Source: Leptospira montravelensis (GTDB lineage: Bacteria > Spirochaetota > Leptospiria > Leptospirales > Leptospiraceae). Taken from it: a stretch of 64,000 nt of DNA. Below, one piece after another: positions 43,794 to 53,132 of the stretch. Numbering within the stretch: the first letter of the stretch is position 1; each line of letters opens with the position of its first letter. The position numbers and the translations under genes are program-made. Under the pieces are notes generated by a model that worked only from the letters and a program-made list of their open reading frames with translations, ran no database searches and was not told the origin of the DNA. Location: the NCBI RefSeq assembly GCF_004770045.1, contig NZ_RQFO01000017.1, positions 434,001 to 498,000 of the forward strand. The letters run 5' to 3'.

Positions 43794-46400
43794 TTGAAAA
43801 TCAAGCAACTTCTTCCAGTTACATACTTACTCTTAAATTATAAGGGTCGAATTGATAGAAAAGTGTATTGGATTGCCTCATTGTTTATGTGGTCCAACTT
43901 TTATGTTTTTTACCAAACTTTGGACTATTTCCTAGGAGAGACAAGTACTTGGATCATCTACCCGCTCATGCTTTGGGGGATACTTGCAGTTTCAGCAAAA
44001 CGATTTCATGATATTGGGAAATCAGGAAACACGATCCTACTCACGTTTATACCTATTTTTGGTCCGTTGTTTGTCATTTACCTTTTAGCCTTTAAAAAAG
44101 GAAATACTAAAGGCAACCAGTACGGCTCAGTTCCTGGGTCGGAAATTGATTATTATAAAAATGATGATGGAACCACTATTCCCCACTTAAAATCAAATGA
44201 AGTGATCATAAACGATGTTACGCGATTAAATCCAGTAATCGTATCCTCTGTGTTTCGTCCAGAATCCTTGGATGAACTTATAAATTTTGTAAAATCATCA
44301 CCAAGTTCCATCTCTGTGGGTGGAGGGCGATTTAGTATGGGTGGCCAAACAGCAAGCCCAGGCACAGTGCACATTGATATGCGAAAACTCAATCAAGTGA
44401 TTGATTACAATCCATCGGAAAAGTGGATTAAGGTCCAAGCAGGCATTCGTTGGTGTGACATTCAACATTATATCGACAAAGATGATTTATCTGTTAAGAT
44501 CATGCAAACGTATGCAAACTTCTCTGTAGGTGGTGCATTGAGTGTCAATTGTCACGGCCGTTATATGGGATTGGGTCCTGTTGTTTTATCAGTCAGATCC
44601 ATTGATGTAATCCTTGCCGATGGTAGTTTAATCAAAGCAAACAGAGAAGAAAATTCCGATATATTTGCTGGGATGATTGGTGGTTATAACTCCGTTGGTA
44701 TTATAGCAGCGGTTGAGTTTGATTTGGATGACAATGTTAAAGTAAAACAAGTCAGCAAAAAAATGAAAAAAAACCAATACTTCCAATTTTTTAAATATAG
44801 TATTCGGGAAGATAAAAAGGTAATTTTTCATAATGCCGATATTTATCCTCCTAAATATAAAAACATTAGGGCAGTTAGTTGGGAATTTACTTTAGACAAA
44901 CCTACCGTAAATTCAAGATTTATGCCATTACAATCATCTTATCCAATCCATCGTTATTTTTTCTGGGACTTTACAGAATCTCCATTTGGAAAATGGAGGC
45001 GTGAGTATATTGTAGATCCTCTGCTATTTTTTTCCAAAAAAGTCCACTGGAGAAATTATGAAGCTGGTTATGATGTTTTAGAACTAGAGCCATCAGCACG
45101 TGAAAAATCAACTTACGTATTACAAGAATACTTTGTTCCAATTGAAAAATTTAATGTATTTTCAGACAGATTGTGTGATATCTTAAAACGCCATAAAGTA
45201 AACATGGTGAATATTTCAGTACGTCATGCAAAGGCAGATGAAGAAACTTATTTGTCATGGGCGCCCAAAGAAAGTTTTGCTTTTGTATTATATTATAAAC
45301 AAAAAGTAAACGAAACTGATAAGTTAAAAGTCGCAGTGTGGACTAGAGAATTAATGAATGCTAGCATTGAAGCAGGAGGCACTTATTATTTACCTTACCA
45401 AACCCATGCATCCAAAGAAATGTTCCAGAGAGCTTATCCTAAATACAAAGAAATTTTTGCTTTAAAAGAAAAACTAGATCCCAAGTTTCGATTCAAAAAT
45501 ATTTTTTGGGATACTTATTACAAAGATAACCAAAACCCTGAAGTTTCTGATTCCAAATTTCATCAAATTTTTGCAAATGTAAAGTGGAGTGATGCACTCT
45601 ATCGCTTTCTGCAAGTGGTCTTTAATCTTTATCCAGAAGAAAAATTCTTTCAGTTGATCTACGATATCACCAAACAATACAAAACAGATCTCGAAATTTA
45701 TTCACAAATTTCAAAAAGAATAAATTCAGTTAAACCTTTTCATGCTGATTTGACTTACGCATTACCTGCACTACTCAAACAAAAAAAAGAACTGTCTGAG
45801 CAAATTTTGGAACTACTTGGAACCAATACTACCATTAACGGATATATGGAAATCGGAACCACTGGAAGATACATTTCGAGTTTAAAAAATAAATTAAAAT
45901 TTAACCAAAAAATTTATATAGTAAATTCAGTTCCACCTAAGTACAATGCAGTTGATATTTTAGAAAGAGGTGGGATCAGAAAAATTGGAACTTTTTATCC
46001 ACTCAACGATTATGATCCGATTAGTAATGAAATACCTTCTGAAAGCCTAGATCTTGTTACTGGTTTGATTGGCTTACATCATATACAATTAGATAAATTA
46101 GAATCCTTCATCCAATCAATCCATCGAGTTCTTCGAGTTGGAGGTAAATTTATATTAAGAGATCATGATGTGAAAGATTCAGAAATGTCTGCATTTGTTT
46201 CGCTCATCCATACAGTTTTCAATCTTGGATTAAAAGAAACTTGGGAATTTGAATCTGCTGAATTTAAAAAATTTCGTTCCATTGAGGAATGGATAGAGAT
46301 TCTGAAAAAATTCCATTTGCAAGCAGGACCAGAAAGACTACTCCAGAAGGATGACCCTTCTGATAATACTTTAATGATTTTTACGAAGGTATCAAAATGA
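43794..46400 (+). CDS. Three-domain fusion: DUF805, FAD-dependent oxidase, methyltransferase
   Basis: An 868-residue protein starting at TTG with AGGAGA upstream. Residues 1-117 are a DUF805 membrane domain (YKGRIDRKVYW, SAKRFHDIGKSGNTILL). Residues about 145-620 are a VAO/PCMH-type FAD oxidase: VGGGRFSMGGQTASPG is the FAD phosphate region and ANFSVGGALSVNCHGR the second; Arg stands where covalent-flavin relatives often have His. Residues about 680-868 are a class I methyltransferase (GYMEIGTTGRYISSL, LDLVTGLIGLHHIQLDKL, RVLRVGGKFILRDHD). The next gene overlaps by four bases. Confidence 0.85.
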   Translation: MKIKQLLPVTYLLLNYKGRIDRKVYWIASLFMWSNFYVFYQTLDYFLGETSTWIIYPLMLWGILAVSAKRFHDIGKSGNTILLTFIPIFGPLFVIYLLAFKKGNTKGNQYGSVPGSEIDYYKNDDGTTIPHLKSNEVIINDVTRLNPVIVSSVFRPESLDELINFVKSSPSSISVGGGRFSMGGQTASPGTVHIDMRKLNQVIDYNPSEKWIKVQAGIRWCDIQHYIDKDDLSVKIMQTYANFSVGGALSVNCHGRYMGLGPVVLSVRSIDVILADGSLIKANREENSDIFAGMIGGYNSVGIIAAVEFDLDDNVKVKQVSKKMKKNQYFQFFKYSIREDKKVIFHNADIYPPKYKNIRAVSWEFTLDKPTVNSRFMPLQSSYPIHRYFFWDFTESPFGKWRREYIVDPLLFFSKKVHWRNYEAGYDVLELEPSAREKSTYVLQEYFVPIEKFNVFSDRLCDILKRHKVNMVNISVRHAKADEETYLSWAPKESFAFVLYYKQKVNETDKLKVAVWTRELMNASIEAGGTYYLPYQTHASKEMFQRAYPKYKEIFALKEKLDPKFRFKNIFWDTYYKDNQNPEVSDSKFHQIFANVKWSDALYRFLQVVFNLYPEEKFFQLIYDITKQYKTDLEIYSQISKRINSVKPFHADLTYALPALLKQKKELSEQILELLGTNTTINGYMEIGTTGRYISSLKNKLKFNQKIYIVNSVPPKYNAVDILERGGIRKIGTFYPLNDYDPISNEIPSESLDLVTGLIGLHHIQLDKLESFIQSIHRVLRVGGKFILRDHDVKDSEMSAFVSLIHTVFNLGLKETWEFESAEFKKFRSIEEWIEILKKFHLQAGPERLLQKDDPSDNTLMIFTKVSK

Positions 46401-47479
46401 GTCGATTGATCTTTACTACTCTAATTTCTTTTTCCCTCAGTATTTGCATTTGGACCTCAAAACAATCCACTACAGAATATATTGAAAAAGTTCCAAATGA
46501 ATGGATGCTGAATGATACGATGTCCTTCACTCCCAAAGAACATGTACGTCCCGGAGACCAAACTTTTTTAACTTTTCCCGAGTGGTTTTTAGTTCATAGT
46601 CCCAAAGAACAAGCTATATATTTTAAAAATCAAACTTCTAGCACATTTCCTTATTGGGAACACGTTTTGCAACTTTGGAAATCATATATGATTGTTTCAG
46701 ACCAAATTTTAGAATCATATGAATTTAACTATGGATACCATCTAATGATAGTTGTATTAACCGTCAGTACGACAGTTGAGTATGGAGCAAAACAAATTTA
46801 TGAAAAGATGATTGGTCGTATTACCACATTAACCGAAGACAAGGCACTCACTGAAGAAGACCAATTCAATGCAAAGTTCACACAATCTTACGTAAACTTT
46901 ATACTACAGACTCCTTGGTATGAATATAATTTCTTTCAAGAACTCAAATCTCTTTGGATTGAAGTTCCTTTATTTGGGGATCATATGTTTCGCAAATGGG
47001 AGAGACGTTATTATCTGACCACAGATATTTTTGTAAAAGCTGTGTATGGATTTTTGATCAAAAAAGCCACAAAAGCTACCTACGAAGATCCTATTTTAGG
47101 CACTGCTATTGTTTTAGATGAAACCATTAATACCAATGATAAAATAAAACTTCTAAATGGTAAGGATCCTCTTCATACTGTGTATTTGATTCCTAGGTAT
47201 GCAGATTTCCATTCTACTTTGGAATCTATCCTTATAGGAAAAACTGTCGACTTACAGGAGATAGCAGGAAATAAATCAGCCACCTTAGTGACTATCTTAT
47301 TAAAGAAGGATGATAGTTTTCCAAAAATTCCTGAATCAAAAACGATATTCCGACAAGACATCCTCACTAGACCAGGAGAAATGCGTTATGCGCTAGTCTC
47401 CAAAGTTCAAAACTTAAAAGCTATGTTGGAAATTCTAAGTGAAAAAAACATCGAAATTGAACATATCTACGATTTTTAA
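46397..47479 (+). CDS. Unknown membrane-anchored protein coupled to the fusion gene
   Basis: A 360-residue protein with an N-terminal hydrophobic segment (LIFTTLISFSLSICIW) as signal or anchor. Notable stretches are GDQTFLTFPEWFLVHSPKEQ and WEHVLQLWKSYMIVSDQIL, plus a second hydrophobic stretch (HLMIVVLTVSTTVEYGAKQ) around residues 115-135. No family recognised. Four-base overlap with the fusion gene means coupled translation, so it probably works in the same pathway. Confidence 0.75.
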   Translation: MSRLIFTTLISFSLSICIWTSKQSTTEYIEKVPNEWMLNDTMSFTPKEHVRPGDQTFLTFPEWFLVHSPKEQAIYFKNQTSSTFPYWEHVLQLWKSYMIVSDQILESYEFNYGYHLMIVVLTVSTTVEYGAKQIYEKMIGRITTLTEDKALTEEDQFNAKFTQSYVNFILQTPWYEYNFFQELKSLWIEVPLFGDHMFRKWERRYYLTTDIFVKAVYGFLIKKATKATYEDPILGTAIVLDETINTNDKIKLLNGKDPLHTVYLIPRYADFHSTLESILIGKTVDLQEIAGNKSATLVTILLKKDDSFPKIPESKTIFRQDILTRPGEMRYALVSKVQNLKAMLEILSEKNIEIEHIYDF

Positions 47480-47742
47480 TAAACCAATTAGATTAAAATT
47501 CTTTCAAGAAGCCGCCTTCCCTAAGAAATCGCTCCTAAACTTGAAGATGGATCCAAAGTGAGGATATTAAAATTCAATTTCTTATATTTAAGAAACGAAC
47601 ATAGAATCATTCAATTTTAAATCATATAGTGATTATTCAAATTAATACTCGTTGGTATTTTTAGAATCTAAAAGAAGGATACCATGAAATAGTTGTTATA
47701 TTTAGCTTGCTATTTTTTTCGAATATTTGAATCTTCTGCTGT

Positions 47743-48651
47743 ATGATACAGAACATTCAATCTTCCAAAATTAATATTACTTTTCTTCTCATATTGTTTA
47801 TGAGTTTTAACTGTGCGACGTATATGAGAAATTCATCGCAAGAATTACAAATCTTGGGACCAGAAAATAGCTCAATTTATATTGAGAATGAAAAAGTTGG
47901 TGAATCACTGATTGTCACAAAAGCTGGATTTCCAGAACTTGAAAAAAAACCAACCAAAACGATCCGAGTGGAGAAAGATGGTTTTAATCCGGAATCTGCG
48001 CAAATTGAATCTAGTTTTAGTTTTTGGTTTTGGGGAAATATACTTTTGCTGCCTGCCGCTCCTATTGGTTTTATCACAGATTATTACTTAGGTTATCATA
48101 AAAAATATTCACCAAAATCCGTTGTTCTAAATAAATTAACGGTAAATCCCAGTTTCAAAATTCAAAACAATAATCCTTCACATGATAAATTCAATCAGAG
48201 AGTAATACAAGATAAGGACAAAATTACCAGTGTCAGTTATGGAAATTTAATAAAAGTTCGTTTAACAAAAGTTGATGAATCTGGAAAAGAAATTCCAGAC
48301 TCAGAAGTCCAATTTGCAGGTTTAATGAATCCCAATCAAGAAGCACAGATTAAACCAGGTCGGTATTTGATCCAAGGAACTTTTGAAGGGGATGCCTATG
48401 ATCATAAAGCGAGAATCCGATATACAGCAAAAGTACCAGGCCAATCAATCATAGATATACCGGGTGGCGGAGTTGGTGTTTTTTGTGGAACCATCGACTA
48501 TGAAAAAAAAGGAACTGGTATTCGATTCCTTCATATCAATGAGGAAGACACAACATTGTTTCAAGGTATATTGCCAAGGTTTGATTTTCTTAGACGAATT
48601 GCCTTGGAAAATTGTAGGGATGTATTTAATCCACAAGACCTTAAAAGATAA
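47743..48651 (+). CDS. PEGA-type lipoprotein
   Basis: A 302-residue protein. The signal ends in a lipobox (LFMSFNC, Cys 24). Residues 35-90 resemble a PEGA domain (QILGPENSSIYIENEKVGES, KTIRVEKDGFNPESAQIE), followed by one hydrophobic segment (FWGNILLLPAAPIGFI) like other PEGA lipoproteins. Residues 160-302 are strand-rich. Surface or periplasmic role; no partner seen. Confidence 0.75.
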   Translation: MIQNIQSSKINITFLLILFMSFNCATYMRNSSQELQILGPENSSIYIENEKVGESLIVTKAGFPELEKKPTKTIRVEKDGFNPESAQIESSFSFWFWGNILLLPAAPIGFITDYYLGYHKKYSPKSVVLNKLTVNPSFKIQNNNPSHDKFNQRVIQDKDKITSVSYGNLIKVRLTKVDESGKEIPDSEVQFAGLMNPNQEAQIKPGRYLIQGTFEGDAYDHKARIRYTAKVPGQSIIDIPGGGVGVFCGTIDYEKKGTGIRFLHINEEDTTLFQGILPRFDFLRRIALENCRDVFNPQDLKR

Positions 48652-48683
48652 ACCCATCGCAAACAAAATAAATTGATACTTTT

Positions 48684-48715
48684 GGAGCTGAGTAACTGAT
48701 TTTAGTCTCAGCTCC
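48684..48715. terminator. Hairpin between convergent genes
   Basis: GGAGCTGAG pairs perfectly with CTCAGCTCC around a 14-base loop that contains a further ACT/AGT pairing. It lies between the lipoprotein and the chemoreceptor gene. T runs are short on both strands, so termination is possible but not certain. Confidence 0.45.
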
Positions 48716-48760
48716 AGTGGAAAGAAATACGAACTCAGGTAAAGAGGAACGAATCCAAAT

Positions 48761-50326
48761 TTAAATATGTTTTGCCAATCGCTCCGATTGTTTTGCAAGT
48801 CCATCCACATTTTCACGTAAGTGTGAGGTATTGGATGCAAGCGAAGATGCAGATTGTTCAATTGATACAAGTGCCCTCGACATTTCCTGAGTTCCTATTT
48901 TTTGTTCCGATGCCACAACTTCCAATTGTTTGGAAAGTGAGAACAATTCCTGAAATGAATTTAAAAATGATTTATGAATCGATGTTTGTTTTTCCACTTT
49001 AACTTTTAAATCAGATAAGTTTGAAACAAGAATCCCAAAACTTTTGTCTTGGATTCCCATTTTTTCCTTCGTTTCAGAGGCAGCAGTATTTCCGCTAACA
49101 ATCTGTTTGGCTGCTTGCGTAATGATTTTTGAAATGAGGGAAGCATTTTCTTGTGCGCTATCAGCAAGTTTTGCAACTTCTTGAGCTACAACGGCAAAAC
49201 CTCTACCATGTTCACCAGCCCTTGCCGCTTCAATTGAAGCATTTAATGCTAGTAAGTTGGTCCTGTCGGCAATATCCCTTAAAATTTGATTCACTTCTTC
49301 CACTTTTTGAAAACTTTCTTTAATTTCTTCAAAATTAGAACTTACAGAATCCATTGCTGAAGTCACTTGGAAACTATATTGTTTGGATTCGTCTGTGGTT
49401 TGTGCCAAATTGATAGTTGATGAGTAAACTTCAGACAAAATTTTATCCATCACTGAACTTTCTTGGTTTAAGTCATCAATTCTAGTAAACTGTGATTTTA
49501 CAAAATCGCTAGCGCTGTCCATTGATGCTGCCAGTTCTTCCATTGATGCGCTGATCTCTTCGACACTCGAAACTTGTGTTTGAATTTCAGAATTTAAAGA
49601 ATCCATAAATTTTAACATTTCTTGGACACTTTTGTTTAAAGTCTCTGCTTCTGATTGGATGTTTTGTTTGGTTTGATTTGCAGATTCCGATTTTAACCTT
49701 GCATCCTCAGCAGATTTAGTTGCCTCATTACTCGAATTAGACATAAATTTTACAACAGCACTCATCATATGAACACCGCAAACCAATGCGATTGTATTGA
49801 TTCCAATAAAGGGAATCCCAAATTGGTTTGCCGCAGTGGCAATGAATTTGATTTCTGCACCTCCCATGACTCCTAAAAAAACATAAAGGAGTAAACTAGA
49901 AATTGCGATGTATCCAACTGTCATTGTTAGTCGGTAAGACAAAAGAAATCCAGAATAAATAACGACGAATAGAAGGACCAACATGACAAAAGGTAATGTT
50001 GCAATTGATACCTTTTCTGCAGGTGATTTGGACATAATAACCACAATTGCAAAAACACTCGAATAGATGATGATATCGAGTAAAATGGAAACGTAGGCAA
50101 ATTTTAAATAGAATTTTTTCTGTTTGTAGAGCCAAAAGGTATAAACACCATACGATAATACCACAAATTCTAAAAATGAAAGAATAAGACTCATGGTCTT
50201 TTCCGTTGTGGGAATTGCCACCATAAAGAAAATATTGATGGATAACATCACAATCGCAAAAGAAATACGAATTGTGTTCGCAATCATACTCCCCTTTTCT
50301 AAATAGTTACCGGTTACAGCTGACAT
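48761..50326 (-). CDS. Methyl-accepting chemotaxis protein with multi-helix membrane sensor
   Basis: A 521-residue receptor. About six hydrophobic helices fill residues 12-195 with no large periplasmic domain, so sensing is within or near the membrane. The cytoplasmic coiled coil (about 205-520) has the conserved tip [40 protein letters not shown]. No HAMP domain is obvious between helices and coil. It should signal through CheA/CheW; the orphan cheW at 2417 is a possible partner only by association. Confidence 0.92.
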   Translation of the reverse strand: MSAVTGNYLEKGSMIANTIRISFAIVMLSINIFFMVAIPTTEKTMSLILSFLEFVVLSYGVYTFWLYKQKKFYLKFAYVSILLDIIIYSSVFAIVVIMSKSPAEKVSIATLPFVMLVLLFVVIYSGFLLSYRLTMTVGYIAISSLLLYVFLGVMGGAEIKFIATAANQFGIPFIGINTIALVCGVHMMSAVVKFMSNSSNEATKSAEDARLKSESANQTKQNIQSEAETLNKSVQEMLKFMDSLNSEIQTQVSSVEEISASMEELAASMDSASDFVKSQFTRIDDLNQESSVMDKILSEVYSSTINLAQTTDESKQYSFQVTSAMDSVSSNFEEIKESFQKVEEVNQILRDIADRTNLLALNASIEAARAGEHGRGFAVVAQEVAKLADSAQENASLISKIITQAAKQIVSGNTAASETKEKMGIQDKSFGILVSNLSDLKVKVEKQTSIHKSFLNSFQELFSLSKQLEVVASEQKIGTQEMSRALVSIEQSASSLASNTSHLRENVDGLAKQSERLAKHI

Positions 50327-50951
50327 AGGGCAAATCTCTCCAATAGAAATTGACGAAATTTTTTGAATTATTTCGCAACGAATTATATTTTACATTATTA
50401 AATAGGCCAAGAATCGTCAAAATGAATTCAGTTAGTCAGAGTAGATTTTAGAAACTAAACGTATGTAAAACATACAGAGTTAATTATTCAGCAAGATTCA
50501 TATCTAATACTATGCTTAAAAACTTAAATTTGGGGATTAATAGCAAATCAAAAGAATACATCTTATCACTTGCTCATCCTTTGCAATCCCTTTCCCACCC
50601 AAGTAACCATCGAAAAAAAAGTAACAATCATTTTTAAGCAAAGCTTTATTTAAATTTTAACTATCATTAAGTGAAATCCGAATAAAAGCCACTCCAACTT
50701 CCCAATTCTTGCTAACTATCGCGAATATTGATAACTAAGTATTTTATACCTTGAAATCAGACAACTTTACACCAACGGAAACGCATATTAGTTGTTATGT
50801 GAATTAACATTGACGTTTCAAGTTGTGGGCGCACATTTCCGGCTATCCGCTCCAATCTTTGCTTACGCAAAGGATTTCCGCTACTATCCGGGGCGCAAAA
50901 TATAAAAAATTGTTTCCTTTATAAAGCAATGCTGAATAAAATACAATTTCT
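50327..50951. other. Gene-free AT-rich interval with stem-loop copy E
   Basis: About 625 bases between divergent genes, without a credible ORF. The only structured feature is stem-loop repeat copy E (50827-50896). Promoters for both neighbours are expected here, but I could not assign boxes with confidence. Confidence 0.6.
50827..50896 (-). repeat. Dispersed stem-loop repeat, copy E
   Basis: GGGCGCACATTTCCGGCTA, TCCGCTCCAATCTTTGC, loop TTAC, GCAAAGGATTTCCGC and CTATCCGGGGCGC. Compared with copies C and D, changes cluster outside the central hairpin, which is unchanged. It ends 55 bases before the WG-repeat gene. Confidence 0.85.
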
Positions 50952-52073
50952 ATGAAATTCATTCAATTCAGTATTCTAACTATCGTAAGTTTATCTTTTT
51001 TAGTATGTTCAAGTTTACCTAAAAAGGAAAATCCAACCTACAATGGTTGTTCATTAAAATTTAAAGTAATAGAATTAGAATATACCAAAGATCGTAAACA
51101 CCATTTAGTCTTTGAAGACAATAGGATCAAGGTTGGTGGAGTGATTTACGATGATTTATCTTCAGTCTTTGATGACTGGATCCGTGCTAAAAAAAATGGA
51201 AAATATGGATTTATTGATCTCAAAGATAAAGTTGTTATGGATTTCGAATTTTCTCTGGTTGGAGACTTTAATGAAGGTTATGCCGTTTTTAGAGCAGGCG
51301 AGGATCGAAAAGATCCAAGAGGATTTGTAGACAAAAAAGGAGATTTATTAGGAAATCAATATTATGATATGACCTATCTATTTCAAAATGGATTGGCTGG
51401 CGTAGAAATTAATAAGAAATATGGATTCATTGATAGAAACGGAAAAGTTGTCATCCCGATCAAATATGATTTTATAACAGGAATTATTGATGGATGGGGA
51501 ATATTCAAAAGAGAGGAACACCAAGGCCTACTCAACAGCAAGGGCCAAGAAAAAATGTTCATTCATGATAAATACGAACTTCGAGGATACTATTATGAAG
51601 GAACAATCGTATACAAATACTTAAAAAAAGAAGGAATCATGGATTCAAACTTCAAAGAAATTACTCCGCCAAACTTTGATTATATTGGTAATTTCCATGA
51701 AGGTTTAGTTAGATTTAAAATTGGCAATAAATGGGGATTTTTAGATAAAAATGGAAAGATTGTAATAGAGCCAAAATTTGATTCTGAATATGATTTTAGC
51801 GAAGGATACGCATCCGTTTCCATTGGGGAAAAGTATGGAATCATTAACCCAAAAGGTGAATACCTGATTGAACCTAAGTTTTCCTATATCTCTTCTTTTC
51901 ATGAAGGCCTTGCAGTTGTGGAGGAAGACGGAAAAAAAGGTTTTATAAATAAAAATGCAGAATGGGTAGTACCTCCCGTTTTTGATAAATTAAATTCTTA
52001 CAAAGATGGAGTTTTTACTTTTGCCATTGAAGAGAAATGGGGCTTTGTCAATTTAAGGAACTGTAAGAACTAA
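50952..52073 (+). CDS. WG-repeat lipoprotein
   Basis: A 373-residue protein with a lipobox (LSFLVC, Cys 19). About eight or nine WG-type repeats follow, with cores such as KYGFIDLKDKVV, KYGFIDRNGKVV, KWGFLDKNGKIV, KYGIINPKGEYL, KGFINKNAEWV and KWGFVNL, often followed by F-x-EGYA/EGLA. WG repeats build a beta structure of unclear role, usually on exported proteins. The stop shares one base with the next start, so the two are coupled. Confidence 0.88.
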   Translation: MKFIQFSILTIVSLSFLVCSSLPKKENPTYNGCSLKFKVIELEYTKDRKHHLVFEDNRIKVGGVIYDDLSSVFDDWIRAKKNGKYGFIDLKDKVVMDFEFSLVGDFNEGYAVFRAGEDRKDPRGFVDKKGDLLGNQYYDMTYLFQNGLAGVEINKKYGFIDRNGKVVIPIKYDFITGIIDGWGIFKREEHQGLLNSKGQEKMFIHDKYELRGYYYEGTIVYKYLKKEGIMDSNFKEITPPNFDYIGNFHEGLVRFKIGNKWGFLDKNGKIVIEPKFDSEYDFSEGYASVSIGEKYGIINPKGEYLIEPKFSYISSFHEGLAVVEEDGKKGFINKNAEWVVPPVFDKLNSYKDGVFTFAIEEKWGFVNLRNCKN

Positions 52074-52681
52074 TGAAAAAAATATATTGGATCATTTTGT
52101 ATCTAGTTTCCGTTTCAATCCTGTTTGCAAATCCTGCAAAACTCATTGAATTCAAATCAATTGGATTTTCGATAGAAAAACCAAATACATGGGAAGAAGT
52201 AACATCAGAAGAGTTTCTTGATAGCAAAAACCGTGTTTATTTGGATTCAAAAACCTTAACCAAATTATTACACGAAAGTAGAGAAGTTCCATTGTTCTCA
52301 ATTCGGAAGGGAGACCCTGAAATTGAAAAATATCTCACGACAATCAATATCAAAGCTCAGAAAAGCGATTTAGAATTTAACAATATACCGGCTGACTTAC
52401 GCACATATCTATTTAGACTTTCATTAGTATTAAAAAATTTTGATTACATTGTTGAACCTAAAACTGTTAGAATTAACGGCAACTTGGCAGGATATGCCTT
52501 ATTTTCCCATTCCATCTTAGACGAGGAAAACAACGAAACTAAAGTAGTTTCAGCATTTTGGATTTTCCCAATGAAAGACCATATTTATTTAGTGGGATCT
52601 GGATTTTTATATGAAGATTTTGAATCATTTTTGGATGAAATCAAACAGATTGTGGGAACTATAAAATTTTCAAAACGCTAA
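52073..52681 (+). CDS. Exported PsbP-like protein
   Basis: A 202-residue protein with a signal peptide (IYWIILYLVSVSILFANPA). The mature part (FKSIGFSIEKPNTWEEVTSE, RINGNLAGYALFSHSI, VVSAFWIFPMKDHIYLVGSG) has the strand-helix-strand pattern of PsbP/Mog1-like domains found in many bacterial exported proteins. Function is unknown. Coupled to the WG-repeat gene. Confidence 0.7.
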   Translation: MKKIYWIILYLVSVSILFANPAKLIEFKSIGFSIEKPNTWEEVTSEEFLDSKNRVYLDSKTLTKLLHESREVPLFSIRKGDPEIEKYLTTINIKAQKSDLEFNNIPADLRTYLFRLSLVLKNFDYIVEPKTVRINGNLAGYALFSHSILDEENNETKVVSAFWIFPMKDHIYLVGSGFLYEDFESFLDEIKQIVGTIKFSKR

Positions 52682-52703
52682 AAAAACATATTTAGTTTTA
52701 TAT

Positions 52704-53132
52704 ATGACTCCCATTGCCATTACCTCATCTCTCTTACTTCTTTTCCTCGCAGCCATCCACGTCTATTGGGGTTTTGGGGGACTTTGGCCAGGGAAAAACA
52801 AACAAGAATTAATTGACTTAGTCTTCGGAAAAGGAGATAGATTTCCAGCACCGTTCATGTGTTTGTTAGTTGCTATCTTTCTATTTTTTTTCTCCTTGTT
52901 ACCTATTCTATGGATTTTGAAGACTAAACTATCATTAGATGGCAAAATGATCTTTAGATTAAGAATTCTTTTGACAATTGTATCATTGATTTTTTTATTA
53001 CGAGGATTACTTGCTTATTTTCCATTCATCACAAAACAATGGAAACCTATATTTGTCTATTACACAAAACGAATTTACAATCCATTATGTATTTCCATTG
53101 GACTAGTTCTACTAATTCAAATTTTAATTTAA
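52704..53132 (+). CDS. DUF3995 membrane protein
   Basis: A 142-residue protein with four predicted helices. The family marks are AAIHVYWGFGGLWPG near the start and LRGLLAYFPF in the third helix. Function is unknown. It lies 22 bases after the PsbP-like gene and is probably in the same transcript; its end overlaps the convergent propeller gene by four bases. Confidence 0.85.
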   Translation: MTPIAITSSLLLLFLAAIHVYWGFGGLWPGKNKQELIDLVFGKGDRFPAPFMCLLVAIFLFFFSLLPILWILKTKLSLDGKMIFRLRILLTIVSLIFLLRGLLAYFPFITKQWKPIFVYYTKRIYNPLCISIGLVLLIQILI

